A DNA stretch of 64,000 bases from Planctomycetota bacterium. Lineage in GTDB: Bacteria; Planctomycetota; Phycisphaerae; Sedimentisphaerales; Anaerohalosphaeraceae. Positions 9,124-16,759 of the stretch are shown here, in pieces (position 1 is the first letter of the stretch; each line of letters starts with the position of its first letter). Under the pieces are notes generated by a model. It did not search any database. It was not told the DNA's origin and worked only from the letters and a program-made list of their open reading frames with translations. Position numbers and translations under genes: made by a program. The stretch is taken from positions 110,042-174,041 of the forward strand of contig JAKPDO010000047.1 in NCBI GenBank assembly GCA_029552545.1, written 5' to 3'.

Positions 9124-9744
9124 TTAATCGAGCCACTCCGAAGAGGGCATTTTGACTGTAAACACCATATCTTGACACTCAAACTGAACGTGTTGAGAAC
9201 CGATGTCTGATACTTTCAGCTCATATGTTTCTCCATTCTCTTTCACTTTCAGAATCCCGCCTCGGGACAAAACCACTCCGTTTACACACGCCTGAACCGG
9301 AACACCGGCTGGGTCTTTAATCACGGCCTGCAGAATCATGCCTTTCGCTATCTTTTGCACCAGAACATCTCGCTCCTGCCTGGTCGAAGAAACCGGCTCC
9401 TCGGACTGAACATCAGACGCCTGCCGTCCCGAAGGGAACCATTTGGAGCGGTCAAAGACAAAGGGGTCTCGTTCGGGCCGGTCATGCTGTCCGGTCAGTA
9501 CCGGCAGCAGACGCGGCTGCAAAAGAACTTTCGACTCCGTCCGCTCTCCTGCCGTCCGCCCCCCTGAGGACGGCTCGATGGGTACCTGGGCCTGAACGGT
9601 TTCCGGACCGCTGCGGCCTTTAAGGAAAACACGCAGCCACAGGACAGCCATAACCAGCAGAAGAACCGTCGCCAATACCATCTTCGGATTGACGGTTCCT
9701 ATGAGCGTCCCGATGCTCCCGATTGTGTCTCTGTTTCGAGTCAT
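9124..9744 (-). CDS. Membrane-anchored pilus assembly protein, PilP/GspC-like by position
   Basis: 206 residues. One N-terminal membrane helix (MVLATVLLLVMAVLWLRVFL), a low-complexity periplasmic stretch, a DPFVFDRSKWF motif and a small beta-rich C-terminal domain (LQAVIKDPAGVPVQACVNGVVLSRGG, then TYELKVSDIGSQHVQFECQDMVFTV). This layout (a helix, a linker containing DPF, then a beta domain) fits PilP/GspC proteins, which bridge the inner-membrane complex and the secretin. Sequence identity to either family is not evident by eye. Its ATG overlaps the preceding stop (ATGA), and it lies immediately ahead of the secretin gene. Confidence 0.65.
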   Translation of the reverse strand: MTRNRDTIGSIGTLIGTVNPKMVLATVLLLVMAVLWLRVFLKGRSGPETVQAQVPIEPSSGGRTAGERTESKVLLQPRLLPVLTGQHDRPERDPFVFDRSKWFPSGRQASDVQSEEPVSSTRQERDVLVQKIAKGMILQAVIKDPAGVPVQACVNGVVLSRGGILKVKENGETYELKVSDIGSQHVQFECQDMVFTVKMPSSEWLD

Positions 9745-10298
9745 TCGTTCTTTTTTCCGCTCGGCGTCATTTGATAAAAAGCACGGGCTTTGGCCTGCAA
9801 AAGGAGACGCCCGGACACGTTTTCGTCATTCCGCAGGGATATTTCCTCAAATCGAATCAGCCGATCAAACTGTTCAAAGGACCGAAGCAATTCAAAAATC
9901 CTGTCAAAACTGCCTGTACAGCGGATCTCCAGAGGAATCGAGCACAAACCGTCCTCACAGGTCACTTCACCCGGCCGAACGGACTGATCCGACAGCTGTG
10001 CCCGAGCCAGCATTTCCGTCATCTGCTGCCAGAGTCGCGAATAGCCCTGTTCATCCGGAAATAACCGCCGGTACTGCTCAGCCGCGGGTCTTAAATCCCG
10101 AATCTGCCGATACAGAATCGGCAGCTGTTCAGAACATTCCTGCACTTCCTCCAGCCGCGATTCTTCTTCAGACAGCAAGGCCCGGAAGGCTTTTCGTTGC
10201 TGATAGACGGGGTAGTACTGATAGGCCCCAAGCCCAACCGCCGCCAAAAGCAGCAGCCCCAGAACCGCCACCGGATAATGATCAACAATTTTCTTCAA
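9741..10298 (-). CDS. PilO/GspM-like assembly protein
   Basis: 185 residues: a short cytoplasmic start, one membrane helix (YPVAVLGLLLLAAVGLGAYQ), a periplasmic coiled-coil (AFRALLSEEESRLEEVQECSEQL) and a small ferredoxin-like domain containing FDRIFELLRSFEQFDRLIRFEEISL, which matches the PilO pattern. PilO pairs with PilN in the inner-membrane alignment complex. Both ends overlap neighbours by four bases (ATGA), so it is translationally coupled to the PilN-like and PilP-like genes. Confidence 0.8.
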   Translation of the reverse strand: MKKIVDHYPVAVLGLLLLAAVGLGAYQYYPVYQQRKAFRALLSEEESRLEEVQECSEQLPILYRQIRDLRPAAEQYRRLFPDEQGYSRLWQQMTEMLARAQLSDQSVRPGEVTCEDGLCSIPLEIRCTGSFDRIFELLRSFEQFDRLIRFEEISLRNDENVSGRLLLQAKARAFYQMTPSGKKNE

Positions 10299-10954
10299 TT
10301 CCGTTCCCTCACCACAAAGTCAGCCAGAACACACTGAATCTCAAATCCGGCCACTGCCGTGCCGAATCGCGTCTCATTTTTGGAATAAACAGGAATCACC
10401 CGCGTAAAATAGTCCGACTCCTCCAGCCGGGAAATCAATGCCGCCGCCTCCGAACCATCCAGAGCAAAACCCGCCAGTCGAATTCGAGTGACCGTGTCCG
10501 AATCCTTCAGCCAGTCACCCTTTTTGTTCGTACTGAGACGGACCTGAATACCCGTTCCCGTCTTTGGAGAAGAATCGACAGCAGATTCGAAGGGTACCTG
10601 TGAAATTGTCAATTCCGTCAGAACCGCCCGCTCGCCGATGCAGCGGCTTAATTCCGCAAGGACAGGCGTAAGAGCCGTTCGGGGACGCAATTGACTGACC
10701 AGACGGCTTTGTCGGTTTAAAATCGAAATCTCCTCCTGGAGTCGTCGAACCTGAAGAATGGTCTGAAGGCCCTTTTCATAGGTGCTGCGGAGCCCTTCCA
10801 AATCCGCATAGGCCTTCGAAATAATGCTGCCGCTGAACAAATTGCCGACAATCCAGAACCCTGTCAGAAGAACGATCGCCAGATAACGGCGCAGATACCA
10901 ATTCCGCCGCCGGCGGTTTTCATGGTACCAGGATGGGATAAAATCCAGTTCCAT
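10295..10954 (-). CDS. PilN/GspL-like assembly protein
   Basis: 219 residues. The N-terminus (MELDFIPSWYHENRRRRNW) resembles the short cytoplasmic PilN tail that binds PilM, although the typical INLLP sequence is replaced by LDFIPSWY. A membrane helix (YLAIVLLTGFWIVGNLFSG), a coiled region (YEKGLQTILQVRRLQEEISIL) and a periplasmic domain follow (ELSRCIGERAVLTELTI; RIRLAGFALDGSEAAALISRLEESDYF), the latter being typical of PilN. The start overlaps the PilM stop (TGATG). It forms the inner-membrane platform with PilM and PilO. Confidence 0.85.
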   Translation of the reverse strand: MELDFIPSWYHENRRRRNWYLRRYLAIVLLTGFWIVGNLFSGSIISKAYADLEGLRSTYEKGLQTILQVRRLQEEISILNRQSRLVSQLRPRTALTPVLAELSRCIGERAVLTELTISQVPFESAVDSSPKTGTGIQVRLSTNKKGDWLKDSDTVTRIRLAGFALDGSEAAALISRLEESDYFTRVIPVYSKNETRFGTAVAGFEIQCVLADFVVRERN

Positions 10955-12096
10955 CAGACTGCCGCCTTATCCATCAAAACACTGTCCGGTTCCTGCAGAC
11001 CTGGCTGGGACCATCCCTTCAGGGCCAGTCCGACCGCCACCGCCCATTCCGCCATCTGGGGATTGGGACGCCGGTCAAACGAAACGTTTCTCAGATCAAT
11101 GCCGCGGAGAGGTTCGGCAATGCGAATATCCAGATTCAGCTGCTCACGAAGCAGATTCATCAAAAGGGACTCATACAAACGTCCGCCGGCAAACACCACT
11201 TCCGAGGGCCGCTCTCCGCGAAAAGCCACCGCGTAGTATTTGAAGCACAGGGAGATTTCACGCGCCAAATCCTCAATCGTTCGGCTCATGGCCGATGAAA
11301 GCGTCTGCTGAATGGTGGAATCCGCCTCCGCCCGGCCTCCTGTCCAATCCTGAGCAATCTGCCGAGCCGCCTCCTCCCAGGAAATCCCAAGCACATCCGC
11401 CGCCTTTTGCGTCAGATGCTGTTCCGCCAAAGGAATCTGCTTTACGAGAGAAATCGATGTGCCCCGTCCGATAATGACCGTTGTAAAATACATTCCCAGA
11501 TTCACCAGCACGCTGACGACCTCGCGGTCTTCCTGACGCCGCAGAGTCCGCCGAAAACTGCGGAATAGAGCGCACGGCATCGCATCCACGGCAATCGGCT
11601 CCAGTCCGGCCTCCTCCAGCAGGGCCACATGCCCCATCAGTTGCGTGCGGTTCATTCCAAAGAAAATGACTTCCTTTTTGATTTCCTCTCCCTGATACAC
11701 ACTGCCGGCAATCAGATAGCGGATTTCATCCTTATCCGGGTCCAGTCCGAAACGCTGAGCAAGCTCTCCATAGTGCCCTTCCTCCAGCCGCTCGGTCTCG
11801 AGAGCATCCAGCCGCAGACTTTTGATCTTTAATGCATCGCCCGGAAGGCAGGAAACCGCCTCCCGACCCCAAAAGCGTCCCCGGGCCAGCATGGCTCGTA
11901 TCGCGCGCACCACACCCGTTCGATGGGCATCACTGCCCCCGCCAGCGGCCGCTTCCAGCGGCTCCTGTTCGGCACTCTCCGCCCGAATCAGACCTTCCTT
12001 AAACCCCAGCTGAATCATTCGGACGCAATTGTACCCGATATCAATGCCGATAGGGCCTCTTGACCCGCGACAAAACCATTCCAGCCACGAACGCAT
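10954..12096 (-). CDS. PilM-like actin-fold assembly protein
   Basis: About 380 residues from the ATG at 12096, preferred because the frame upstream of it would run into the preceding pseudopilin gene. Sequence features of PilM/FtsA-like ATPases are present: GPIGIDIGYNCVRMIQL (phosphate 1), a mid-protein SVLVNLGMYFTTVIIGRG (phosphate 2) and the adenosine-loop pattern EVVFAGGRLYESLLMNLLRE. The C-terminus ends with the class-typical NPQMAEWAVAVGLALKG. PilM is cytoplasmic and recruits PilN. It begins the PilM-N-O-P-secretin block, 13 bases after the pseudopilin at 12110. Confidence 0.9.
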   Translation of the reverse strand: MRSWLEWFCRGSRGPIGIDIGYNCVRMIQLGFKEGLIRAESAEQEPLEAAAGGGSDAHRTGVVRAIRAMLARGRFWGREAVSCLPGDALKIKSLRLDALETERLEEGHYGELAQRFGLDPDKDEIRYLIAGSVYQGEEIKKEVIFFGMNRTQLMGHVALLEEAGLEPIAVDAMPCALFRSFRRTLRRQEDREVVSVLVNLGMYFTTVIIGRGTSISLVKQIPLAEQHLTQKAADVLGISWEEAARQIAQDWTGGRAEADSTIQQTLSSAMSRTIEDLAREISLCFKYYAVAFRGERPSEVVFAGGRLYESLLMNLLREQLNLDIRIAEPLRGIDLRNVSFDRRPNPQMAEWAVAVGLALKGWSQPGLQEPDSVLMDKAAV

Positions 12097-12109
12097 TCCG
12101 TTTCTCTCA

Positions 12110-12637
12110 TTAGGGTTTTGTGATGGACACATAGCCGGTAACCGGCTCAATATCTACATAAAGCACAAAGGAATCGGCCTGGAGCGTAATTCGTCCGGCC
12201 GCACTCAAGGGGCTGCTGGTATCCGTCCCCGCATAAGGAGTTCCCAGATAGTCAAACGTCACGGCGTCTCCGCTGAGCGTCGTGCTCACAAGATTGACCT
12301 TTTTCATCCGGCGGTCCTTTGTAAAATCCTCAACAAAAGGTCCGTTTCGCAGAGGATGATTCAGAACGGCACCAGAGTCATCCTGAACCTGATATTTTTC
12401 CTGGGAAGGAGAAAAAACCACCGTATAGGTTTTCTGCCGGGTGACGGCCAGGCCTTTTGCATAATCGAGGTCGGCGGCGATTTTGTCGGCCGCGGAGCGG
12501 ACCTGCATATCCGCCGCCGTTCCCAAAACAGGAATGGCCGCCAGCGATACGATCGCCAGAATCACCACCACCACAATAATCTCCACCAGCGTGAACCCGC
12601 TGAAGGTCTGCCGCCGGTCATTCTTATGCTCTTTCAT
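12110..12637 (-). CDS. GspH-like minor pseudopilin
   Basis: 175 residues with a type III (prepilin) signal: a basic leader and FSGFTLVEIIVVVVILAIVS, with cleavage expected after the Gly and Glu at mature position 5. The segment ADKIAADLDYAKGLAVTRQKTYTVVFSP matches the GspH/FimT domain (helix followed by the VTRQ region). Minor pseudopilins prime and cap the pseudopilus. Its RBS (AAGGTG) is formed by the last codons of the upstream Cys-rich gene, so the two are tightly coupled. Confidence 0.88.
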   Translation of the reverse strand: MKEHKNDRRQTFSGFTLVEIIVVVVILAIVSLAAIPVLGTAADMQVRSAADKIAADLDYAKGLAVTRQKTYTVVFSPSQEKYQVQDDSGAVLNHPLRNGPFVEDFTKDRRMKKVNLVSTTLSGDAVTFDYLGTPYAGTDTSSPLSAAGRITLQADSFVLYVDIEPVTGYVSITKP

Positions 12638-12640
12638 AAA

Positions 12641-12979
12641 TCACCTTCTGATTTTCTCCGCCGACAATACGGGCGGATTGTCGCCTTTTGTTTCTTCTGT
12701 TCTTTCGACTGACTCTTCTGTCGTCTTAACCGCCCACATCAGGCAAACCGCCCCGCAGCGGAACATTTGCGTAAATCCAAAATCACATTCAGTACAGCCC
12801 ATATAATCGGACCTGCCTGTCTTAGGCGTATCAGTATCAAAAAAGGCCTTTTCAGGTCCGTTCACGTCCGCAGAACTGATACAGCCGTTGCAGTCCCTAC
12901 AGTCCCGCTTTCCTTTGCCGCACCGAACAGAGTTTTGAAATCGCTGCAGTGGCCTGAGCCGGCGGATGATTTTCTCCAT
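12641..12979 (-). CDS. Small cysteine-rich protein of unknown function in the pseudopilin operon
   Basis: 112 residues. I recognise no family. It is rich in Cys: C20, C27, C30 and C33 form a cluster (RDCRDCNGC), and a second group contains GCTEC and two later Cys; both groups could bind metal. There is no prepilin motif, signal peptide or clear membrane helix; the tail is hydrophilic. Support for translation: a strong purine-rich site (AAGGGGAGGGG) immediately before the ATG, co-orientation, and tight packing (9 bases from the upstream gene, 3 bases to the downstream start, whose RBS it supplies). Its composition is unlike its neighbours, so a short spurious frame is still possible. Confidence 0.5.
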   Translation of the reverse strand: MEKIIRRLRPLQRFQNSVRCGKGKRDCRDCNGCISSADVNGPEKAFFDTDTPKTGRSDYMGCTECDFGFTQMFRCGAVCLMWAVKTTEESVERTEETKGDNPPVLSAEKIRR

Positions 12980-12988
12980 CCCCTCCCC

Positions 12989-13411
12989 TTATCGGACCTG
13001 CCGGTCAATTCGCTGATAGTAGGCCCCCCCATCATTGGGGTCATAATAAAGCCAGCCGGTAAGAATGCTTTCTGCACGTCGGCTGCCGTCTTTTTCAAAC
13101 CACGCCCGGCTGGTCACCGGATAAACCCGTTCACTGGGGGCGGAAATCTCCACCTCATATCGAAAACCGGCATCCCACACAGGTCCTGCCTCAACGAGAT
13201 TGGGCTCCCGAACCAGAACACGAGCAAATTCCAGACCCGAATAGGCAAGGGTCTCCGTCTGCGTGTGCAAAACAAAATTGCAGCCGGCCGCCAGGGAGAA
13301 ATCCGTGCGGGCAAACAGCCCCAGTGCAATGACCGAAACAGCCATCACCAAAAACAGCACGATAATCAGGGCCGCTCCTCGACTTCGATGTGAACTTCTT
13401 TCGGCCGACAT
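12989..13411 (-). CDS. PilX/GspK-like minor pseudopilin
   Basis: About 140 residues from the ATG at 13411, which follows a GCGGGGGAT purine site and begins one base after the upstream stop. The N-terminus (HRSRGAALIIVLFLVMAVSVIALGLFAR) is the PilX/GspK pattern, in which the usual GFTLxE is replaced by RGAALIIVLFL. The rest is a short beta-rich region with WFEKDGSRRAES near the end. It is much shorter than canonical GspK (about 300 residues), so it is closer to a PilX-type minor pilin. It is embedded among other prepilin-like genes. Confidence 0.75.
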   Translation of the reverse strand: MSAERSSHRSRGAALIIVLFLVMAVSVIALGLFARTDFSLAAGCNFVLHTQTETLAYSGLEFARVLVREPNLVEAGPVWDAGFRYEVEISAPSERVYPVTSRAWFEKDGSRRAESILTGWLYYDPNDGGAYYQRIDRQVR

Positions 13412-13412
13412 C

Positions 13413-13856
13413 TTATCCCCCGCTTCGGCAGCGAACCGCCGCACAAATTTCATAATCCCGCCAGCCCGTCTCCGCCTGCATTTTGAACCGAACAATCAGC
13501 AGCCGACCATCGCGAATTTCCATACTCAATCCGCTACATTTTTTCAGCAGAGGTTTTCCATCCAGATTCAGGGTCGTCCCGCTGACGGCCAGAGTCGATG
13601 TACCCGCCTCACTCTGAACGGTCACGATACTGTCGTTCTGCTGAAGCGCATGGGCACGGTGAACCAGGTCAGTAATGCGGATGGAGGCCCCGCGAACGGC
13701 TGCCGGACCGTCAAGCATCAGGTCGGTGGTTTCCTGCCCCTGCCGCATCGCAAACGAAAAGGTCGCCGCCGCCAGCAAGACCACACCGGCGATGAGCATC
13801 CCCATCACCAGTTCAATCAGGGTAAAACCGCTCTTTTTTTTCGTTTCACAAACCAT
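13413..13856 (-). CDS. GspJ/PilW-like minor pseudopilin
   Basis: 147 residues. The prepilin leader and hydrophobic helix are canonical (KKSGFTLIELVMGMLIAGVVLLAAA), with Glu at mature position 5. The downstream helix-plus-sheet region (ITDLVHRAHALQQNDSIVTVQ, LNLDGKPLLKKCSGLSMEI) fits GspJ or PilW minor pseudopilins. The stop is one base from the next start, and the gene follows the GspI-like gene by one base, so translation is closely linked. Confidence 0.82.
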   Translation of the reverse strand: MVCETKKKSGFTLIELVMGMLIAGVVLLAAATFSFAMRQGQETTDLMLDGPAAVRGASIRITDLVHRAHALQQNDSIVTVQSEAGTSTLAVSGTTLNLDGKPLLKKCSGLSMEIRDGRLLIVRFKMQAETGWRDYEICAAVRCRSGG

Positions 13857-13857
13857 A

Positions 13858-14274
13858 TCAGGGGGCTATCAAAGATTGAAGACGAACCATTTGCCGTCCC
13901 TTATAGTCCACACGAACAGAAGCCATCAGACACTCTGTATCGTTTATCTGAACAGTTCCCACCGAAACCGAACGAGCAAATCCGCCGTAAATTGGATCAG
14001 AAAACACCGTACCGGATGCGTTTTTGACCTGTCCCTCCGCTTCCGTATAACCATCCCATCGCGTCCGGATTTCGTCAAAAGACATACTGACAATCTCTTC
14101 CATCAGGTTGGAGGCCAGTTGAGCCGCCAGCACCTGACAGACCGCCTCCCGCTGAACCTGGGCCGCACTCACAAAAGGCAAAAACACCCCCGCCGCCGCA
14201 GCGCCGAGGATGACCATCGCCATCAGCATCTCCAGCAGGGTAAAACCGAGTTGTCTCTGTCTCTGTTGTTTCAT
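13858..14274 (-). CDS. GspI/PilV-like minor pseudopilin
   Basis: About 138 residues from the ATG at 14274 (MKQQRQRQLGFTLLEM), chosen because prepilin leaders are short; a TTG at 14304 would add ten residues. Neither has a convincing ribosome-binding site. The helix GFTLLEMLMAMVILGAAAAGVFLPF and the following QREAVCQVLAAQLASNLMEEIVSM (GspI-type NLMEE region) support a GspI/PilV assignment. It lies between the atypical pilin-like gene and the GspJ-like gene. Confidence 0.8.
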   Translation of the reverse strand: MKQQRQRQLGFTLLEMLMAMVILGAAAAGVFLPFVSAAQVQREAVCQVLAAQLASNLMEEIVSMSFDEIRTRWDGYTEAEGQVKNASGTVFSDPIYGGFARSVSVGTVQINDTECLMASVRVDYKGRQMVRLQSLIAP

Positions 14275-14318
14275 TTTTTTTATCGAAATCCGCTGAATCC
14301 GCAAAATCCGTGGTTTCT

Positions 14319-14786
14319 CTAAAAAGCAGAATGGTATCGGCTGTCGCAGGCCGCAAAGTGCCCCGTCGCCGCGTTATACCACCAGCCCGTCCCTTCGCGT
14401 CCTGTAGGCCGGGCCGCAGGGTCATCCGCCACCGTCACCTGCCGTCCGGCAGGTCCCTGGACAAAAGGATTGGCAGGGATTTGACATCCCTGTTTGGCAA
14501 GGTCGGACAGGAATTGTTCCGCCGCAGGGTTTCCATCGCCCCCCCGGCCGGGCAGCCGGCCGTCATTCTGGGCTCGATAAAGAGCAATGCCCGAACGAGC
14601 CTCATGCAGCCGCTCCATCAGCAGGGTAATTCGATTCTCTGCGGCGGCCCGAGCCATTTTAGGCATCATCCAGCCGACTGCCGCCGCAAACAACATCAGG
14701 GCCAGAACCGTCCGTTCAAAAAGAGCAATCATAGGACTCTGACCCGCCTTTTCCCGATGGAATCGCCGCCGTTTTTTTCGATTCAT
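14319..14786 (-). CDS. Atypical pilin-like protein with GspG-type C-terminal domain
   Basis: About 155 residues from the ATG at 14786, supported by GAGAGGA upstream. The N-terminus is very basic (NRKKRRRFHREKAG), followed by a hydrophobic helix (TVLALMLFAAAVGWMMPKMAR), but the canonical prepilin peptidase site (GFTLxE) is absent. The C-terminal part is GspG-like: DGRLPG, FLSDLAKQGCQIPANPFVQG and GTGWWYNAATGHFAACD. I infer a non-processed or differently processed pilin-like component. It is the first gene of the minus-strand block downstream of the repeat cluster, so it may have its own promoter within or near the repeats. Confidence 0.7.
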   Translation of the reverse strand: MNRKKRRRFHREKAGQSPMIALFERTVLALMLFAAAVGWMMPKMARAAAENRITLLMERLHEARSGIALYRAQNDGRLPGRGGDGNPAAEQFLSDLAKQGCQIPANPFVQGPAGRQVTVADDPAARPTGREGTGWWYNAATGHFAACDSRYHSAF

Positions 14787-14855
14787 TTTTATTCCTCTCA
14801 CGCCGCATTCGCAAAACCCGGACGGGAAAAACGTTTTATGATTTCCGCATCTCTT

Positions 14856-15196
14856 CCCCCCGGGCTTATCGCCCGGGGCTATTTCCCTCGCCACCTCTTC
14901 GACACACTCCGTCTTCTTCGAGCCCGCGCCAGCGGGCGCTATACGATAGCCACGCCCGAGAGGGCGTGGAAAAAGAGAGCGGAAACGCCCATTCCCTTTC
15001 CCCCGGGCTTATCGCCCGGGGCTATTTCCCTCGCCCCCTGTCGTTCCCGCTTCTCTGTATCATTCCCGCTTTCCTGCTGTGTCATTCCCGCGACCTGTCC
15101 TTCGAAGCTTCAGCGAAGAAGGAAGGCGGGAATCCATCACCTCCCCCCGTCATTCCCGCGCCATTTGTCATTCCCGCGCAGGCGGGAATCCAGCCC
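14856..15196. repeat. Palindromic repeat cluster, left block (REP-like elements)
   Basis: Noncoding stretch made of several families of short inverted repeats. Family A: CCCCGGGC-loop-GCCCGGGG at 14858-14878 and 15001-15021, each followed by the same CTATTTCCCTCGCC tail. Family B: CCACGCCC-loop-GGGCGTGG at 14950-14969, preceded by GATAG. Family C: ATTCCCGC-GCAG-GCGGGAAT at 15170-15189, plus several isolated ATTCCCGC halves at 15045-15165. Family D: CTTCGAAGCTTCAGCGAAG with flanking sequence at about 15100-15136. The same families recur at 16.1 kb and 16.8-17.0 kb around a Y1 transposase. No gene is supported here. Confidence 0.85.
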
Positions 15197-15252
15197 TTTT
15201 TGGGTTTAATTAATAGAGCAACCCGGGGCTAATCGACCGCTGATTCGAGCAA

Positions 15253-15299
15253 TAAAAAAGCCGACCGACCCCCGAATTTCTCGCAAGGCCGGTCGGCTT
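15253..15299 (-). terminator. Rho-independent terminator after gspG
   Basis: On the minus strand AAGCCGACCGGCC pairs with GGTCGGTCGGCTT across a loop of about 18 bases, and the second arm runs directly into six T residues. It lies 37 bases beyond the gspG stop in the right orientation. It would separate gspG transcripts from the downstream pseudopilin genes. Confidence 0.85.
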
Positions 15300-15335
15300 G
15301 ATTTCTACATCATTGCTCAGCAGAGCCGTTGCCGG

Positions 15336-15809
15336 TTAGAGAGCATCGTCAGTGGCCTGCAACTCTGTGACAACCGCATCAGGAGCATTGGCTACACCGA
15401 CATAAATCGCACCGGTGGTCTGATCATAGACCCAGCCCTCTTGGTTCCCGCCACCAGCTATGTCATTCACTGCCTTAGAATTGTTCCAAGGATTAGTAGG
15501 AACCTGCTGAATATAGGGGCCGTAAATAAATCCATTAGCCACATCCTTCGTCGCATTGGTATTTCCGTTGGCATCCGAATACGTTGTCATCTGAGCCGCA
15601 AAGTCAGCCAGCGCAGGGGGCTGGTCATTGTGCTGAATCTTGTACAGTTCAATCTGCGACCGTAAGCTCTGCAGCGAGGAGCGGCAGCTGTTCAGTTTGG
15701 CTTCAGTGCTGGCCTGGCTGAACTGGGGTATCACAATCGCCGCCAGGATACCCAAAATCACAACCACGATCAGAATTTCAACCAGTGTAAACCCTTTTTT
15801 TGCTTTCAT
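15336..15809 (-). CDS. gspG: Major pseudopilin GspG
   Basis: 157 residues. A textbook class III signal (MKAKKGFTLVEILIVVVILGILAAIVIPQF) with cleavage after Gly6 and Glu at mature position 5. The C-terminal domain carries the GspG pattern of a helix (ASTEAKLNSCRSSLQSLRSQIELYKIQH), a PPALADF segment and a Pro/Gly-rich sheet (YGPYIQQVPTNPWNN, GWVYDQTTGAIYVG). It is the main pseudopilus subunit. It is transcribed from the same strand as the other secretion genes but is isolated from them by its own terminator and the palindromic repeats, so it is probably expressed separately, as is common for the major subunit. Confidence 0.93.
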   Translation of the reverse strand: MKAKKGFTLVEILIVVVILGILAAIVIPQFSQASTEAKLNSCRSSLQSLRSQIELYKIQHNDQPPALADFAAQMTTYSDANGNTNATKDVANGFIYGPYIQQVPTNPWNNSKAVNDIAGGGNQEGWVYDQTTGAIYVGVANAPDAVVTELQATDDAL

Positions 15810-16102
15810 TGGTCATTCTCCCTTTCTTTGTACCTGTATTTCGGTATCGGTTACGTATGGTTTTGTTGGTTTCGGTAACGGTTTTACTGTCAAGCCGGCG
15901 GAACCGGCTTGTGATTTTCCAAAAGAAAACACCTGTTCAGCGCGTCCGGATTTTCTCGTATGGGCTTGTCAAAGAACCTTTAACGCTTCCATAGAAAACC
16001 TAAGAAATAAAAACCGGCGCGGCAAACTGGGCAGGAAATTTTTCTAAGAAAATGTAAAGACAGGAAATATCCGATGTGCGTCCGATAACTCGTTTGAAGC
16101 TG
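15810..16102. other. Intergenic region upstream of gspG
   Basis: About 290 bases with no supported gene. A TTGACA hexamer on the minus strand (within GGCTTGACAGTAAAACC, near 15890) could be part of a gspG promoter, but I find no well-spaced -10 element, so I do not call one. A small inverted repeat, GCCGG-CGGAA-CCGGC (near 15893), overlaps this area. The rest is plain sequence until the repeats resume at about 16103. Confidence 0.4.
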
Positions 16103-16219
16103 CGACTTGTCCTTCGAAGCTTCAGCGAAGAAGGAAGGCGGGAATCCAGCCCTCTTCCCCCGGGCTCGCGCCCGGGGCTAAATCCCTCGCCCATCCTTGC
16201 GACACTTGCGCCCGGGGCT
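16103..16219. repeat. Palindromic repeat cluster, middle block
   Basis: A second copy of family D (CTTCGAAGCTTCAGCGAAG with its GGAAGGCGGGAATCCA tail, about 16105-16148), a full family A palindrome (CCCCGGGC-TCGC-GCCCGGGG, 16158-16177) and a half family A element (GCCCGGGGCTA, 16209-16219). The block lies just beyond the 3' end of the Y1 transposase gene, the usual place for one of the flanking REP sequences of a RAYT gene. Confidence 0.8.
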
Positions 16220-16244
16220 ATTTTCCCCGCAGAGGGCATCCGAA

Positions 16245-16697
16245 TCAATCCAGACAGCGCTGCGGGTCATACTCGAACCCATTCCGCTCCAAAAACCGCT
16301 TTAACTCCTCCTCAAAAGTCAGCTGCCTATGATGCTCCGTCTGCCTTTCGATATAATCCCTGACCTGAGCCGCCGCAGACTGGCTGACCGTAAAACTCGA
16401 AAAGCCGCTTTGCCACTGGAAACCGAACGGCGGGTCCATCTGCTCCTTTATCCAGCGAGAGGAGTTGGCCTTCAGTTTGCCGACAAACTCCGAAACAGCC
16501 AAAGAAGGCCTGATGCGGACCAGCAGATGAATATGGTCGCCAACACTGTTGACACTTAAAACCGCGCAATCAAGCGTCTGAGCAAAGCCGCATAGATATT
16601 GATGAAAGTCGGTGCGTCGGCGGTCCTCCAGGAGCCCCTTACGATGTTTTGTGCTGAAAACAATATGATAAAGGTGGTTGGTAAAGGTATGACCCAT
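16245..16697 (-). CDS. REP-associated tyrosine transposase-like protein (IS200/IS605 Y1 family)
   Basis: 150 residues from the ATG at 16697, which follows a perfect AAGGAGG site; the longer frame to 16721 would ignore it. Family features are clear: HIVFSTKHRKGLL near the start, the HUH metal-binding pair in GDHIHLLVRI, the REP-type SEFVGKLKANSSRWI region and the catalytic tyrosine in DYIERQTEHHRQLTFEEEL. Such enzymes nick and join single-stranded DNA at hairpins. It is a stand-alone tnpA with no tnpB, and is bracketed on both sides by palindromes, which fits the RAYT/REP arrangement better than a conventional IS200 element. It appears intact. Confidence 0.88.
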   Translation of the reverse strand: MGHTFTNHLYHIVFSTKHRKGLLEDRRRTDFHQYLCGFAQTLDCAVLSVNSVGDHIHLLVRIRPSLAVSEFVGKLKANSSRWIKEQMDPPFGFQWQSGFSSFTVSQSAAAQVRDYIERQTEHHRQLTFEEELKRFLERNGFEYDPQRCLD

Positions 16698-16759
16698 CCG
16701 GCCTCCTTCCTTCGCCCCCAAAGGGACTAAAAAATAAGAGTTTTTTTACGCGTCCTTCT

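Noticed and set aside
14310..15209. 299-residue plus-strand frame across the pseudopilin and repeat block
   Set aside because: It overlaps a supported pilin-like gene in antisense and then runs through palindromic repeats, giving a low-complexity translation.
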